The translations under genes were made by a program, and so were the position numbers. The notes under the pieces were generated by a model. The model did not search any database and was not told the origin of the DNA. It saw nothing but the letters and a program-made list of their open reading frames with translations. From NCBI RefSeq assembly GCF_000559085.1, contig NZ_JALN02000001.1, forward strand, positions 3,286,001-3,350,000: a stretch of 64,000 nucleotides of DNA, written 5' to 3'. The stretch comes from Mycolicibacterium aromaticivorans JS19b1 = JCM 16368. Lineage in GTDB: Bacteria; Actinomycetota; Actinomycetes; Mycobacteriales; Mycobacteriaceae. This document shows positions 1 through 12,615 of the stretch, one piece after another. Numbering within the stretch: the stretch's first letter is position 1; every line of letters starts with the position of its first letter.

Positions 1-164
<164 letters not shown>

Positions 165-165
<1 letters not shown>

Positions 166-1352
166 TGGCCGATACCGTTCTGGTACTCAACTCCGGTTCG
201 TCATCACTGAAATACCAGTTGATGCAACCAGATACCGGTATATCCCTGGCATCTGGGCTCGTCGAACGGATCGGCGAGGAGACGTCGACCGTGACGTTGA
301 AGTGGGGCAACGAGGAGACCAGCCGTGACGGCCGGATCGCCGATCACGAGGCGGCGCTGCGCACCACGTTCGACCTGTTCGCCGAGTCCGGCCGGCACCT
401 GGACGATCTGGGGCTCGTCGCCGTCGGGCATCGGGTCGTCCACGGCGGCCAGGCGTTATACCGCCCCACCATCGTCGACGATGCAGTGGTCACGACGCTG
501 AAGGAGCTCGCAGCACTGGCTCCACTGCATAATCCCCCGGCCGTACTCGGTATCGAGGTCGCCCGCCGAGTGTTGCCCGACCTGCCACACATCGCAGTGT
601 TCGACACTGCGTTCTTCCATGATCTGCCATCTGCTGCGGCCACCTACGCGATGGACCGGGAATTGGCGCAGCGCTGGGATATTCGCCGCTACGGCTTTCA
701 CGGGACGTCGCATCAGTACGTCAGCCAACAGGCCGCGCAGTTTCTCGACGCACCGATCGAATCTCTCAACCAGATCGTGCTGCACCTGGGTAATGGCGCT
801 TCGGCGTCGGCCATCGCCGGCGGGCGGCCGGTCGACACCTCGATGGGATTCACGCCGATGGAAGGGCTGGTGATGGGGACCCGCTCGGGCGACATCGACC
901 CCGGCGTTCTCATCTATCTCTGGCGCACCGCGGGTATGAGCGTCGAGGAGATCGAGACCATGCTCAATCGGCACTCTGGAATGTATGGTCTCGGCGGCGA
1001 GATCGACTTCCGGGTGGTGCATGAGCGGATCGAATCCGGTGACGAGGCAGCGCAATTGGCATACGAGGTGTACATCCACCGGCTGCGCAAGTACGTCGGC
1101 GCCTACCTGGCCGTCCTGGGGCACACAGATGTGGTGACGTTCACCGCCGGTGTGGGTGAAAACGACGCCCGGGTGCGGCGCGATGCGTTGACCGGGCTGG
1201 CGCCGCTCGGCATCGAACTCGACGAGCATCTCAACGACAGCCCCGCCCGGGGTGCGCGACGGATCTCGGCCGACAAGTCACCGACGACCGTGCTGGTGAT
1301 CCCGACGAATGAGGAGCTGGCGATCGCGCAAGCCTGCCTGACGGTGGTCTGA
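165..1352 (+). CDS. ackA: Acetate kinase
   Basis: Interconverts acetyl phosphate plus ADP and acetate plus ATP. The 395-residue length is normal for the family. Visible ASKHA-fold features are the N-terminal phosphate loop NSGSSSLK (residues 9-16), HRVVHGG (89-95, with the active-site Arg at 90), the catalytic Asp in [10 protein letters not shown] (Asp147), HGTSH (179-183), LGNGAS (208-213), a [11 protein letters not shown] segment and, near the C-terminus, [12 protein letters not shown] at 165 is chosen because it overlaps the pta stop by one base. A GTG one codon upstream (162) is also open. The gene ends just before a convergent esterase gene. Confidence 0.97.
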
Positions 1353-1360
1353 GCGTCGAG

Positions 1361-2716
1361 CTAGCTGGCGCCGGGCATCGGGATCGGCTTGACGCCTGGG
1401 GTCCCGATCTTGCCTGCCAGCCATGGCAGCGCATCTGCGAATGCGTAACCCGCAGACTGCAGATCGTGGCCGGCATGGAAATTGACCACAGCACATTCGA
1501 TGCCGTAGCTGCTCGCAAGCTCGCACATGGCGTGTGCGATATCGGCGTGATTCTCGGAATCGGTATCCCACTTGGCGGGTGGGGTGGGGACAGCGCCGGA
1601 GTGGTCGCCGGGCCGGTACTCGGGTGGCGTGTTCGACGACACGGCAAACCACGCGGACACGCCGGTATACGTGCCATGCCGGGTGATCGCGGTCTTCGGG
1701 TCGAATGCTTCCCAGGCGTTGACGTCGCCGCCGAACAAGCGCCCGACGGTCTGATCCTTGGTCCCGGCATTGGGGCCGAGCTGACCGTCGATGTCGACGA
1801 TCGCGCTGAACAGCTCCGGGTGTACGACCCCAAGCATCAGGGCGCAGGTGCCTCCCGACGACCAGCCGGCAACGCCCCAGTTCTCTGGCTTCGGACTGAC
1901 GCCGAACGTCGAGGTCACGTAGGGCACGACTTCTTTGATGAGATGATCGGCCGCGTTGCCGCGCGGGCCGTTGACGCACTCGGTGTCGTTGATGAATGAT
2001 CCGCCGACATCGGGAAAGACCAGCACCGGAGCGTTGCCGTGATGGCGCGCCGTGAAATCGTCCAATGTGGTGAGCACATTGGACGACCGCAGCCAGTCGT
2101 CGGCGCGGCCGAACTCGCCGCCGAACATCATCACCGCCGGCAAGGACGGCGGGGGTGCGGTCGCGAACCAGGCCGGCGGCAGGTAGACGTACTCCTGTCG
2201 ATGCGCAAAGCCTGATTCCGTGTCCGGTGTCGTCATCTTGACGACGACGCCCTGGGTGGGCCTGATCCCACGCTTCTGCATATCGGCCAAGGTCGCCTGG
2301 TCGATCCAGCGGTCCGGTTCGGCACCGGTGACCCGGTCCCATGCCGACTGGACGGTGGGGAAGTAGCCGACCCAGGTGTTGACCGCCAGTGCTGTGCACA
2401 GCAGACAGAGCGGAACGGCGAGTAGTGCCGCACTTCGGCGGGGCCACCCGACGCCGCGCCAGCCCGCGACCAGGACCACGATTGCGGCCCCGAAGCCGAC
2501 GATCCACACCCAGAACGTCGCTGGGGCAGGGTCCTGGGACATCCCTTGGTCTTTGATGAACCAGAAGGTCAACGCCGCGCAGACGCCACCGACGAGAAGC
2601 GCGACCGGCAACCAGACCCGAAGCCACCGTGGCGATCTGCGGCCGATCGCCGCCAACAAGACCACCGCCGCGAGGAGTTGCAGGACGATCAACAGCCAGC
2701 CATGGGTCAAGCTCAC
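1361..2716 (-). CDS. Membrane-anchored esterase, alpha/beta-hydrolase fold
   Basis: Starts at GTG 2716, which overlaps the stop of the upstream lipase gene (GTGA), so it is probably co-translated. A TTG 18 bases further up is the alternative. The protein has about 451 residues. Three or four hydrophobic helices fill the first 120 residues, followed by an extracytoplasmic esterase domain of the esterase-D/antigen-85-like type. Visible triad candidates are the nucleophile elbow GWSSGG, an acid in IVDIDG and a His in FHAGHD. The predicted role is hydrolysis or acyl transfer at the outer face of the membrane. The substrate cannot be told. Pairing with a second secreted lipase suggests use of exogenous esters or cell-envelope turnover. 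Confidence 0.75.
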   Translation of the reverse strand: MSLTHGWLLIVLQLLAAVVLLAAIGRRSPRWLRVWLPVALLVGGVCAALTFWFIKDQGMSQDPAPATFWVWIVGFGAAIVVLVAGWRGVGWPRRSAALLAVPLCLLCTALAVNTWVGYFPTVQSAWDRVTGAEPDRWIDQATLADMQKRGIRPTQGVVVKMTTPDTESGFAHRQEYVYLPPAWFATAPPPSLPAVMMFGGEFGRADDWLRSSNVLTTLDDFTARHHGNAPVLVFPDVGGSFINDTECVNGPRGNAADHLIKEVVPYVTSTFGVSPKPENWGVAGWSSGGTCALMLGVVHPELFSAIVDIDGQLGPNAGTKDQTVGRLFGGDVNAWEAFDPKTAITRHGTYTGVSAWFAVSSNTPPEYRPGDHSGAVPTPPAKWDTDSENHADIAHAMCELASSYGIECAVVNFHAGHDLQSAGYAFADALPWLAGKIGTPGVKPIPMPGAS

Positions 2717-3939
2717 GGTTTGCGGCCTTCGCAATCATTCGGCGCCGGAACGGAATTGACGCGCTGGCTCATCCATTCCAACGCCTCCGCCATGTCGAAC
2801 TTGTCGGGGGCATCGTCCGGTAGCCGGCGAATGGTGATGACGGCACCTGCTGCGCAGGCGTTGTTCAACGCGGCATCCGTCCACGCCGCGGGCACCAGCG
2901 GATCCTGATTCCCGTAGATCACCAGCATCGGCGCCTGCGTGGGCCCCTGGGGCAGGCTGACCTTCTTCAGGAATCCTCGCAACGTCTCGAGCGCGGCGGG
3001 CGACTTGGGCCGTAGGTCGTCCGGGGTGATCTGAGCTGCGATCGCGCTGCGTGCTTCAAGACCCGCCGGGTCGCAGGCCAGAAGTGCGTCCCATTTCTGC
3101 GCGACGACTCCGCTGCGGTAGTCCTCGAGGTTGAAGTCACGCGGGTACGAACTCTTCAGACCGGCGAGGAATGCTGTCAGATCGAGTTCCTGCTGGGTGT
3201 TGAGCGTGCCCGCTGCGGCCGCGTCGGCCAGCCCGGTGATGTCGGCAACCGGGGAAATCGCGACAGCGCCAAGCAAAGTGAGGTTCCACCCCTCGTTCCC
3301 CGCGAGCTCGTCGGCCGCCCACGCTGCTTGGCCGCCTTGGCCCATCCCGAAGGCCAGCCAGGAGGCCGACGACGGGGTGTTGGCCTTGTCGAACAGTTTG
3401 CGCGCGGCCCGCACGGCATCGATCAGGTTGTAACCGGCCGTCATCGAGTCGAGGTAGGGATGGTAGGTGTCGAGGTCCGCCTGATCGTGGGTCTTGTCGA
3501 GGCTGCCCAACCCTTGATAATCCGACATCACGACGGCGTAGCCGGCTTGCAGGAGTTGTCTCACTGTGTCGGCGGCGCCGAGCAGAGTCGGCGATGTCGA
3601 CGGTCCGCAGCCCGGCAGGATGCCGGTGGCGGGGTGGCCGAACGCGACGATCCGCCACCCTCCGCCGGGGGGTGTGCCATTGGGAACCAACAGGATTGCT
3701 GTTACATGGGTGCCGCTGTCGTTGATTCCTGATCGAGAATGGTAGGTGAAGCGCTGGGCCCATGCGACCGCCGACTGTAATGACGGATCGAGGTCTCGTA
3801 CCCCCTCGCTGTTGAGGATGGCGCCAGATTCCTCGAGCGTTGCGGGCGATGTCGGGGTGCGCGATTTAGGGCCGCCACAGGCAGTCCCGACAAGGGCGAC
3901 CACCGTGACGGCGGCCAGGACGGTCAGAATTCGTCGCAC
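2713..3939 (-). CDS. Secretory lipase family (LIP) lipoprotein
   Basis: The GTG at 3939 directly precedes a lipoprotein signal peptide: RR, hydrophobic core, and lipobox LVGTAC with Cys near residue 21. The remaining part of about 390 residues matches the secretory lipase (LIP) type of alpha/beta hydrolase. It has GHPATGILPGCGPS, the YAVVMSDYQGLG segment, a nucleophile motif GMGQGG in which Gln sits beside the expected Ser position, and an acid/His region around VIYGNQDPLVP. The nucleophile is unusual: the elbow reads G-M-G-Q-G-G, so the canonical Ser is absent at this position and activity is uncertain. The open frame continues upstream to 4149, but that stretch is Arg/Thr-rich and lies before the signal peptide. 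Stop overlaps the downstream esterase start. Confidence 0.75.
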   Translation of the reverse strand: MRRILTVLAAVTVVALVGTACGGPKSRTPTSPATLEESGAILNSEGVRDLDPSLQSAVAWAQRFTYHSRSGINDSGTHVTAILLVPNGTPPGGGWRIVAFGHPATGILPGCGPSTSPTLLGAADTVRQLLQAGYAVVMSDYQGLGSLDKTHDQADLDTYHPYLDSMTAGYNLIDAVRAARKLFDKANTPSSASWLAFGMGQGGQAAWAADELAGNEGWNLTLLGAVAISPVADITGLADAAAAGTLNTQQELDLTAFLAGLKSSYPRDFNLEDYRSGVVAQKWDALLACDPAGLEARSAIAAQITPDDLRPKSPAALETLRGFLKKVSLPQGPTQAPMLVIYGNQDPLVPAAWTDAALNNACAAGAVITIRRLPDDAPDKFDMAEALEWMSQRVNSVPAPNDCEGRKP

Positions 3940-4045
3940 GACCCAGATGGTAGTGCTCGACGTAGCCACTGCGGCCCGGGTTCGCGCGCAGTCGTGGGAT
4001 TGGTTGCAGTTCGTGCCGCCGAAGTGGGAGCGGTTGGTCAGTGGT

Positions 4046-4789
4046 CTAGCTCGCCGGCCGCGGGTCGCGCGGGTCGTCCGGGTTCGGGTCGCCGAACCAC
4101 CGCGACGCGGTGTGCTCTGGATAGTGGTCGTGCCAGGCCCACCATTCATAGGGCTTGCTCTGCGGATAGCCCGGGGGTGAGTCTTCCCAGGTCTCCTGGC
4201 GGCCCAGTGCGGTCATGTCGAGGAAATGCCATGTGTTGACGAAGATTTCATCACCGCGACTGTCGATGAAATATGTGCGGTAGATCTGGTCGTCGTCGCG
4301 GATAAACGCGTTGGTGCCGTGCCATTGATCGACTCCGAAGTCGACGTCGAAGGCGTTGTCCTGGCCGGCCTGCATCGTGTACCACGGGATGTCCCAGCCC
4401 ATCCGGGCCTTGATCCGCGTGATGTCGGCCTGTGCGCCCCGTGATGCGTAGACCAGCGTGGTGTCGCGGGCGTTGAGATGGGCGAGGTTACCGATGTGGT
4501 CTGCCATCAACGAGCATCCGACGCACCCATGGTCGGGCCAACCGTGGACACCTGGATCGAGGAAGGCGCGGTAGACGATCAGTTGTCTCCTGCCGTCGAA
4601 CAGCTCGAGCAGGCTGATCGTGCCGTCCGGCCCGTCGAACGCGTAGTTCTTCTCGACCGGTGTCCATGGCATGCGCCTGCGCAGTGCGGCCAGTTCGTCG
4701 CGGGCGCGCGTCAATTCCTTTTCCTTTTCCAGCATTTGGGTGCGGGCGGCTTCCCACTCGGGTGCCGACACGACGTCGGGCATCTGCAC
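4046..4789 (-). CDS. DUF899 family thioredoxin-like protein
   Basis: A 247-residue cytosolic protein of the DUF899 family. It has a helical N-terminus rich in Glu/Arg (EWEAARTQMLEKEKELTRARDEL), then a thioredoxin-like core with LIVYRAFLDPG and the CVGC pair in HGCVGCSLMADHIG, and a C-terminus of Trp/His-rich segments. Family members are thought to be redox or peroxiredoxin-like proteins, but no reaction is firmly established. GTG 4789 is preferred because AAGGAG lies 5 bases before it. ATG 4783 is the alternative. It is transcribed away from an arsR-SRPBCC pair across a promoter region with two identical-architecture operators, so it is probably controlled by that regulator. Confidence 0.8.
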   Translation of the reverse strand: MQMPDVVSAPEWEAARTQMLEKEKELTRARDELAALRRRMPWTPVEKNYAFDGPDGTISLLELFDGRRQLIVYRAFLDPGVHGWPDHGCVGCSLMADHIGNLAHLNARDTTLVYASRGAQADITRIKARMGWDIPWYTMQAGQDNAFDVDFGVDQWHGTNAFIRDDDQIYRTYFIDSRGDEIFVNTWHFLDMTALGRQETWEDSPPGYPQSKPYEWWAWHDHYPEHTASRWFGDPNPDDPRDPRPAS

Positions 4790-4809
4790 GGTTGCTCCTT
4801 GCGAATCAT

Positions 4810-4825
4810 TCAACAAATGAGTTGA
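4810..4825. promoter_or_regulatory. Inverted repeat TCAAC-N6-GTTGA, operator 1
   Basis: Perfect 5-bp arms around a 6-base centre. On the minus strand it lies immediately downstream of a GATACT -10-like hexamer (4825-4830 as AGTATC on the plus strand), so it would cover the start of DUF899 transcription. The same arm-spacer-arm pattern recurs at 4863, with centres 53 bases (about five helical turns) apart. The likely binder is the adjacent ArsR-type repressor; this is inferred. Confidence 0.6.
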
Positions 4826-4857
4826 GTATCTGACTCCAGCGAACCACGGTGAGTGGC

Positions 4858-4878
4858 TATAGTCAACAAGATGGTTGA
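4858..4878 (+). promoter_or_regulatory. Leaderless arsR promoter with operator 2
   Basis: A TATAGT -10 hexamer (4858-4863) is followed by 7 bases and then the ATG at 4871, the geometry of a leaderless mycobacterial mRNA. The inverted repeat TCAAC-AAGATG-GTTGA (4863-4878) overlaps the -10 end and the first codons, so a bound repressor would block its own transcription. It has the same arms and spacer length as the site at 4810. Confidence 0.6.
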
Positions 4879-5206
4879 AGATCAAGTCTTGGACCGGGCC
4901 TATGCCGCCCTGGCCGACCCGACACGCCGCCACCTGATCGAGGTGTTGCGACAGGGTGATGCGCGGATCACCGACCTTGCCGCCCCACTGCCGATGACGT
5001 TCGCCGGAGTGTCGCGCCACGTCGGGGTGCTGGAGTCGGCCGGCTTGATCCAGCGGGAAGTCCGCGGCCGCGAACACTGGGTATCGTTGCGCCCGGAAGG
5101 GCTTACGGCTGCCCAACATTGGATCGAGGAGCAAACCCGGTTCTGGTCGACCCGCGCTGATGCGCTGGCCGCACGGCTGCGCCGCAAGAAGGCCGACGAC
5201 CGATGA
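4871..5206 (+). CDS. ArsR/SmtB-family winged-helix regulator
   Basis: A 111-residue winged-helix repressor. The opening DQVLDRAYAALADPTRRHLIEVL is the standard N-terminus of ArsR proteins paired with SRPBCC partners. Next come a recognition helix region (MTFAGVSRHVGVLESAGLI) and a wing (EHWVSLRPEGL). No Cys metal-binding pair is present, so it is unlikely to sense metals. ATG 4871 is chosen from the leaderless promoter; GTG 4853 would add six residues. The stop overlaps the next gene's ATG (ATGA). Likely autoregulated through the two TCAAC-N6-GTTGA sites and probably also controls the divergent DUF899 gene. Confidence 0.88.
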   Translation: MVEDQVLDRAYAALADPTRRHLIEVLRQGDARITDLAAPLPMTFAGVSRHVGVLESAGLIQREVRGREHWVSLRPEGLTAAQHWIEEQTRFWSTRADALAARLRRKKADDR

Positions 5207-5646
5207 GTGGGACCGTGACCGTCGTCGTTTCGCGCATCATGCCCGCCCTGCCCGCGGTGGTGTTCGACGAGTGGCTCGATCCGGAAGCGCTGCAGGAATG
5301 GATGTGCCCGAACCCGGTGCGCGTCATCGAGGTCACCGTCGAGCCTCGCGTCGGCGGAACGGTGCGCTTCGACGTCGACGATGCGGGCACCAGGGTGCTC
5401 ATCAGCGGGCAGTTCCTGACCATCGACCGCCCGCGGTTACTGCGGTTCACCTGGAGCAACTCGAATTGGGAGGATCCCTCTCAGGTGAGCATCGTCGACG
5501 TGACGTTCGAGCCGGTCGGTGCGGACGAGACGTTGATGTCGATCGAGCACTCGCTGCTGCCGACCAGTGAATTCGAATCGTTCCACAGCGGTTGGATCGA
5601 CACGTTCGCCCAGCTCGCCGCGCGGCTGGCGCCGACCGTGGGGTGA
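5203..5646 (+). CDS. SRPBCC/AHSA1-domain protein
   Basis: A 147-residue START-like (SRPBCC, AHSA1-type) protein. The fold is visible in the order MPALPAVVFDEWLDPEALQEWM, VEPRVGGTVRFDV, ISGQFLTIDRPRLLRFTW and VDVTFEPVGADETLMSIEHSLLP. Such proteins bind hydrophobic ligands in a central cavity. In ArsR-SRPBCC pairs the partner is often proposed as ligand binder or stress protein, but no reaction is proven. It overlaps arsR by four bases (ATGA), so the two are co-translated. Ends six bases before a palindromic element. Confidence 0.85.
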   Translation: MSGTVTVVVSRIMPALPAVVFDEWLDPEALQEWMCPNPVRVIEVTVEPRVGGTVRFDVDDAGTRVLISGQFLTIDRPRLLRFTWSNSNWEDPSQVSIVDVTFEPVGADETLMSIEHSLLPTSEFESFHSGWIDTFAQLAARLAPTVG

Positions 5647-5651
5647 GGGCG

Positions 5652-5709
5652 TCGAGTGTGCGTCCTGTGCGATGCCCGGCGCGTTGCGCGCCGCTGAGCG
5701 CACAGTCGA
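5652..5709. repeat. Solitary palindromic element, REP-like
   Basis: A 58-bp imperfect palindrome begins 6 bases after the SRPBCC stop. The outer arms TCGAGTGTGCGTCC and GAGCGCACAGTCGA match at 11 of 14 positions. An inner perfect hairpin GGCGCG-TTG-CGCGCC lies at 5678-5692. Length and the CGAG-N2-TGCG arm start agree with the elements at 18551, 39381, 62004 and 62989. It has no U-tract, so it is not a classic terminator. Confidence 0.55.
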
Positions 5710-5740
5710 TCCTCAGCTGACCGGTTTAGCCTGAGCAGCT

Positions 5741-9760
<4,020 letters not shown>

Positions 9761-9761
<1 letters not shown>

Positions 9762-11095
9762 CAGCGGTACTCGCTGAGCCGAGGCCACAGGCCGAGCGCC
9801 ACTGACACCGCCGCGCCGACCGAGAGCACCACTCCGCCGACGGTGGTGCCCGACAGCACCCGGCGAGCCGACAGGATGTCGTTGCGCAGTTGGTTGCGGC
9901 TCTGCCGGATACCGCTCGAGAGCGCCGCGTCGAGCTTGTCGAACGCCGGTGTCGAGTCGTCCTCTCCGGTGCCCAACGCCACCTGGGTCGCAGCTTGGTA
10001 GTTGCCGACCGAGATGTAGGCGTTGATCCGCTCGTCGGCCTGGCGCCACTTGGTCAGCAAGCTGTCGGCATCGGCCAGGTCGTCCTTGGCGATGGCGTCC
10101 TTGCGGGCGAGGTATTCGGTGAGCTGTGTGTGCATGGCTTCGACGCGTTGATAGTAGGAGCGCTTGCGGACGTCTTCGTCTCCCCGCCGGATCAGCGACA
10201 GCGTCTCGTCGGCGCGCGCCTGCTGGGCGGTGATCGCCAGGCTAGTCACCGTTTTCAGGGACTCGGCTGCGGTGTTCTTCGCAGCCCGGCTGCCTGCGGT
10301 GGAGATGAGCAGCGCCGAGCCCACCCAGATGATCATCACCACGATCGCCAGGCCACCGGCGATCAGACCGACATTCACCCGGCGTTTGGTTCGATCGGCC
10401 AGCCACCGGTGACCGAACGCCCCGAACAACAGCGTCACGGCGACCACCATGATCACCGGCGCCGGGACTCGGGTGGAGGCGGTGGTCTCGGCGTCGACCC
10501 GCGCGGAGGTCTGCTCGTACAGCCGCTGCGCGTCCGGCAGGATCTGCTGCTGCATCAGGGCCGAGGCCTCCGAGAGATACGACGAGCCGACCGGATTGCC
10601 CATCCGGTTATTGGTGCGGGCGGTTTCGATCAGTCCGGTGTACACGGCCAGTTGCGCGTTGATCCGGCCAAGCAACTGCACAAGGGGCTCGTCGGTCAGT
10701 CCGCTGGATGCGCGGGTCACCGCCACAGCCGCATCGGTGATGGCCTGCTCGTAGCGCTGCCGGACAGCGCGCGGCTCGGAGCCGGCGATGAACGCGGTCG
10801 CCGCGGCGGCGTCGGCCACCGAGAGCGTGGTGTAGAGCTGGCCGGCAGCGAAGGACAGCGGCTCGGTGTGGTTGAGGACGGTGGTCAGCTGCGTTTGCCG
10901 GTCGGTGATCGTCGTCGAGGTGGCGAATGCGCTGAGGATCCCGAGCGTGGCGAGGATGACGCCGAGGGTGAGGATGCGCCCGGGCGTGGTGCGGGCGAAC
11001 CACCAGCGGGGGTGAGCGGGCGGCACGGTCGACCGCTGGCCCAACGGCTCGGTCGACGGGTGCGCCAGCTCAACGGTCACGTTCGCGGACCTCAT
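9761..11095 (-). CDS. glnX: Four-helix sensor membrane protein GlnX (Rv0412c homologue)
   Basis: A 444-residue membrane protein. There is a short cytosolic N-terminus, TM1 near residues 41-58, a helical extracytoplasmic sensor region (about 60-205), two TM helices near 206-225 and 237-260, a second helical extracytoplasmic region with MCP-like heptads, and a C-terminal TM helix. It is the first gene of the operon and is transcribed away from mutT3. In M. tuberculosis the homologue links periplasmic GlnH to cytosolic PknG. ATG 11095 is chosen because it gives a length close to the known protein (439). A TAGGAT -10-like hexamer on the minus strand at 11157-11162 could drive the operon. Confidence 0.88.
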
Positions 11096-11171
11096 TCCGT
11101 GTTGTCCGGATCCACTGCTGCCCTTTGCCGGGAGGCCCGGCACGCTTTCTGAGACAATCCTAAGAGGTGCT

Positions 11172-11813
11172 GTGACGGATGGGGCGGGATCGACCGACCT
11201 AAGTCCGGCGTGGCGTGCTTATCCTGAACGCGTGCGCGGGGACGGCGACGGTTGGGTGGTGTCGGATACCGGCACGCCCTATTGGGGACGGCACGGCGCC
11301 GCGGGGTTGTTGCTGCGGGCGCCTCGCGCCGACGGTACCCCCGCCGTGCTGCTTCAGCATCGGGCCCCGTGGAGTCATCAGGGCGGCACCTGGGCGCTGC
11401 CCGGCGGCGCCCGTGACAGCCACGAGACCCCCGAGCAGGCCGCGGTGCGCGAGGCCCACGAGGAGGCCGGCCTGCTGGCCGAGCACGTCCAGGTCCGCGC
11501 GACCGTAGTGACGGCGGAGGTCGTCGGAGCCGGGGGCGCGCAGTGGAGTTACACCACCGTCGTCGCCGACGCCCCCGAACTGCTCAGCACAGTCGCGAAC
11601 CGGGAGAGCTCCGAATTGCGCTGGGTGGCCGAGGACGAGGTGATCGAGCTGCCGCTGCACCCCGGGTTCGCCGCCAGCTGGGAACGCTTACGCATCACGA
11701 CCATGCTCAGCGCCCACGAGCACGATGAATGCCTGCAGCCGGTGCCGCACACCGTGGAGATCCGGGCCGGTGTGTTCGCTTGGTGCACCTCGGCGGCCGC
11801 CGAAGTCAGCTAG
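11172..11813 (+). CDS. mutT3: NUDIX hydrolase MutT3
   Basis: A 213-residue NUDIX hydrolase. The Nudix box GX5EX7REX2EEXGX is visible in [12 protein letters not shown] followed by [12 protein letters not shown]. Flanking conserved parts are [15 protein letters not shown] before it and [14 protein letters not shown] after it. Mycobacterial MutT3 is grouped with enzymes that clean oxidised nucleotides such as 8-oxo-dGTP or pyrophosphorylated products. The exact substrate is not evident from sequence. The GTG at 11172 has AAGAGG five bases upstream. A shorter start at GTG 11232 would match the core [11 protein letters not shown]. The stop overlaps the convergent thiE stop by four bases. Confidence 0.93.
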   Translation: MTDGAGSTDLSPAWRAYPERVRGDGDGWVVSDTGTPYWGRHGAAGLLLRAPRADGTPAVLLQHRAPWSHQGGTWALPGGARDSHETPEQAAVREAHEEAGLLAEHVQVRATVVTAEVVGAGGAQWSYTTVVADAPELLSTVANRESSELRWVAEDEVIELPLHPGFAASWERLRITTMLSAHEHDECLQPVPHTVEIRAGVFAWCTSAAAEVS

Positions 11814-12487
11814 TCGACCGGAGCGGGTTGGTCGAGTGCTGCCCGTAGTCGCTCGGCGGCGGCCTTCGGGTCGTCAGCCCCGGTGATCGCCCGCACCACC
11901 ACAATTCGGGTCGCGCCGGCGCCGAGCACCTCCGGCAGACGCGTCTCGTCGATCCCGCCGATCGCGAACCACGGCTTGGCCGATCCCATGGCCGCGACGT
12001 CCCGCACCAGATCCAGGCCGGGCGCGGGCCGGCCCGGTTTTGTCGGCGTCGGCCAGCACGGGCCGACGCAGAAATAGTCGACGTCCTCGGCGAGCGCGCG
12101 AGCGGCCTCGCCGCCCTGATGGGTGGAGCGTCCGATCAGGGCTTGCGGGGCGACGTCGCGGGCCACGGCCAGCGGCAGGTCGTCCTGACCCAGGTGCAGG
12201 ATGTCGGCGCGCGCCGCGCGGGCGATGTCGGCGCGGTCGTTGACCGCCACCAGCGCGCCGTGCGCGTGGGCGGCCTCGGCCAGGATGTCCAGTGCTGCCA
12301 GCTCGTCGCGGGCCTCCAGCGGCCCGAACCGTTGCTCACCGGGTGAACCCTTGTCGCGAAGCTGGATGATGTCGACGCCGCCGGCCAGCGCCGCGTCGGC
12401 GAACTCGGCCAGGTCACCGCGTTCGCGGCGGGCGTCGGTGCACAGATACAGCCGTGCGGTCGCCAGCCTGGAGTGAGGTTCGTGCAC
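11810..12487 (-). CDS. thiE: Thiamine-phosphate synthase
   Basis: Joins HMP-pyrophosphate with the thiazole phosphate to give thiamine phosphate. The 225-residue TIM barrel shows [57 protein letters not shown] and WFAIGGID, which are the phosphate- and Mg-binding loops of ThiE. The GTG at 12487 is chosen because [16 protein letters not shown], the first strand, begins shortly after it. Upstream in-frame residues overlap the divergent riboswitch. It is divergent from the thiO-thiS-thiG operon. No separate riboswitch is visible on the minus strand in front of thiE. Confidence 0.95.
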   Translation of the reverse strand: MHEPHSRLATARLYLCTDARRERGDLAEFADAALAGGVDIIQLRDKGSPGEQRFGPLEARDELAALDILAEAAHAHGALVAVNDRADIARAARADILHLGQDDLPLAVARDVAPQALIGRSTHQGGEAARALAEDVDYFCVGPCWPTPTKPGRPAPGLDLVRDVAAMGSAKPWFAIGGIDETRLPEVLGAGATRIVVVRAITGADDPKAAAERLRAALDQPAPVD

Positions 12488-12516
12488 ACCGCGACGGTAG
12501 CGGCTAGCGTGGAGGA

Positions 12517-12606
12517 TCGGCACGGGAGCCCCGGCGCGGGGCTGAGAGTGGAGCGCAAGGCTCCAGACCGTCACCACCTGATCCGGGTCATGCCGGCGAA
12601 GGAAGC
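12517..12606 (+). promoter_or_regulatory. TPP riboswitch upstream of thiO
   Basis: A thiamine pyrophosphate aptamer on the plus strand. The pyrimidine-sensing core GGGCTGAGAG (12538-12547) and the pyrophosphate-side core CACCTGATCCGGGTCATGCC (about 12574-12593), followed by GGCGAAGGAA, match the conserved THI-box elements. It ends about 10 bases before the thiO ATG (12616), whose AAAGGG ribosome-binding site follows directly, so control of translation initiation is the simplest model. High TPP would lower thiO-thiS-thiG expression. The outer boundaries are approximate. Confidence 0.95.
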
Positions 12607-12615
12607 GAAAGGGAT

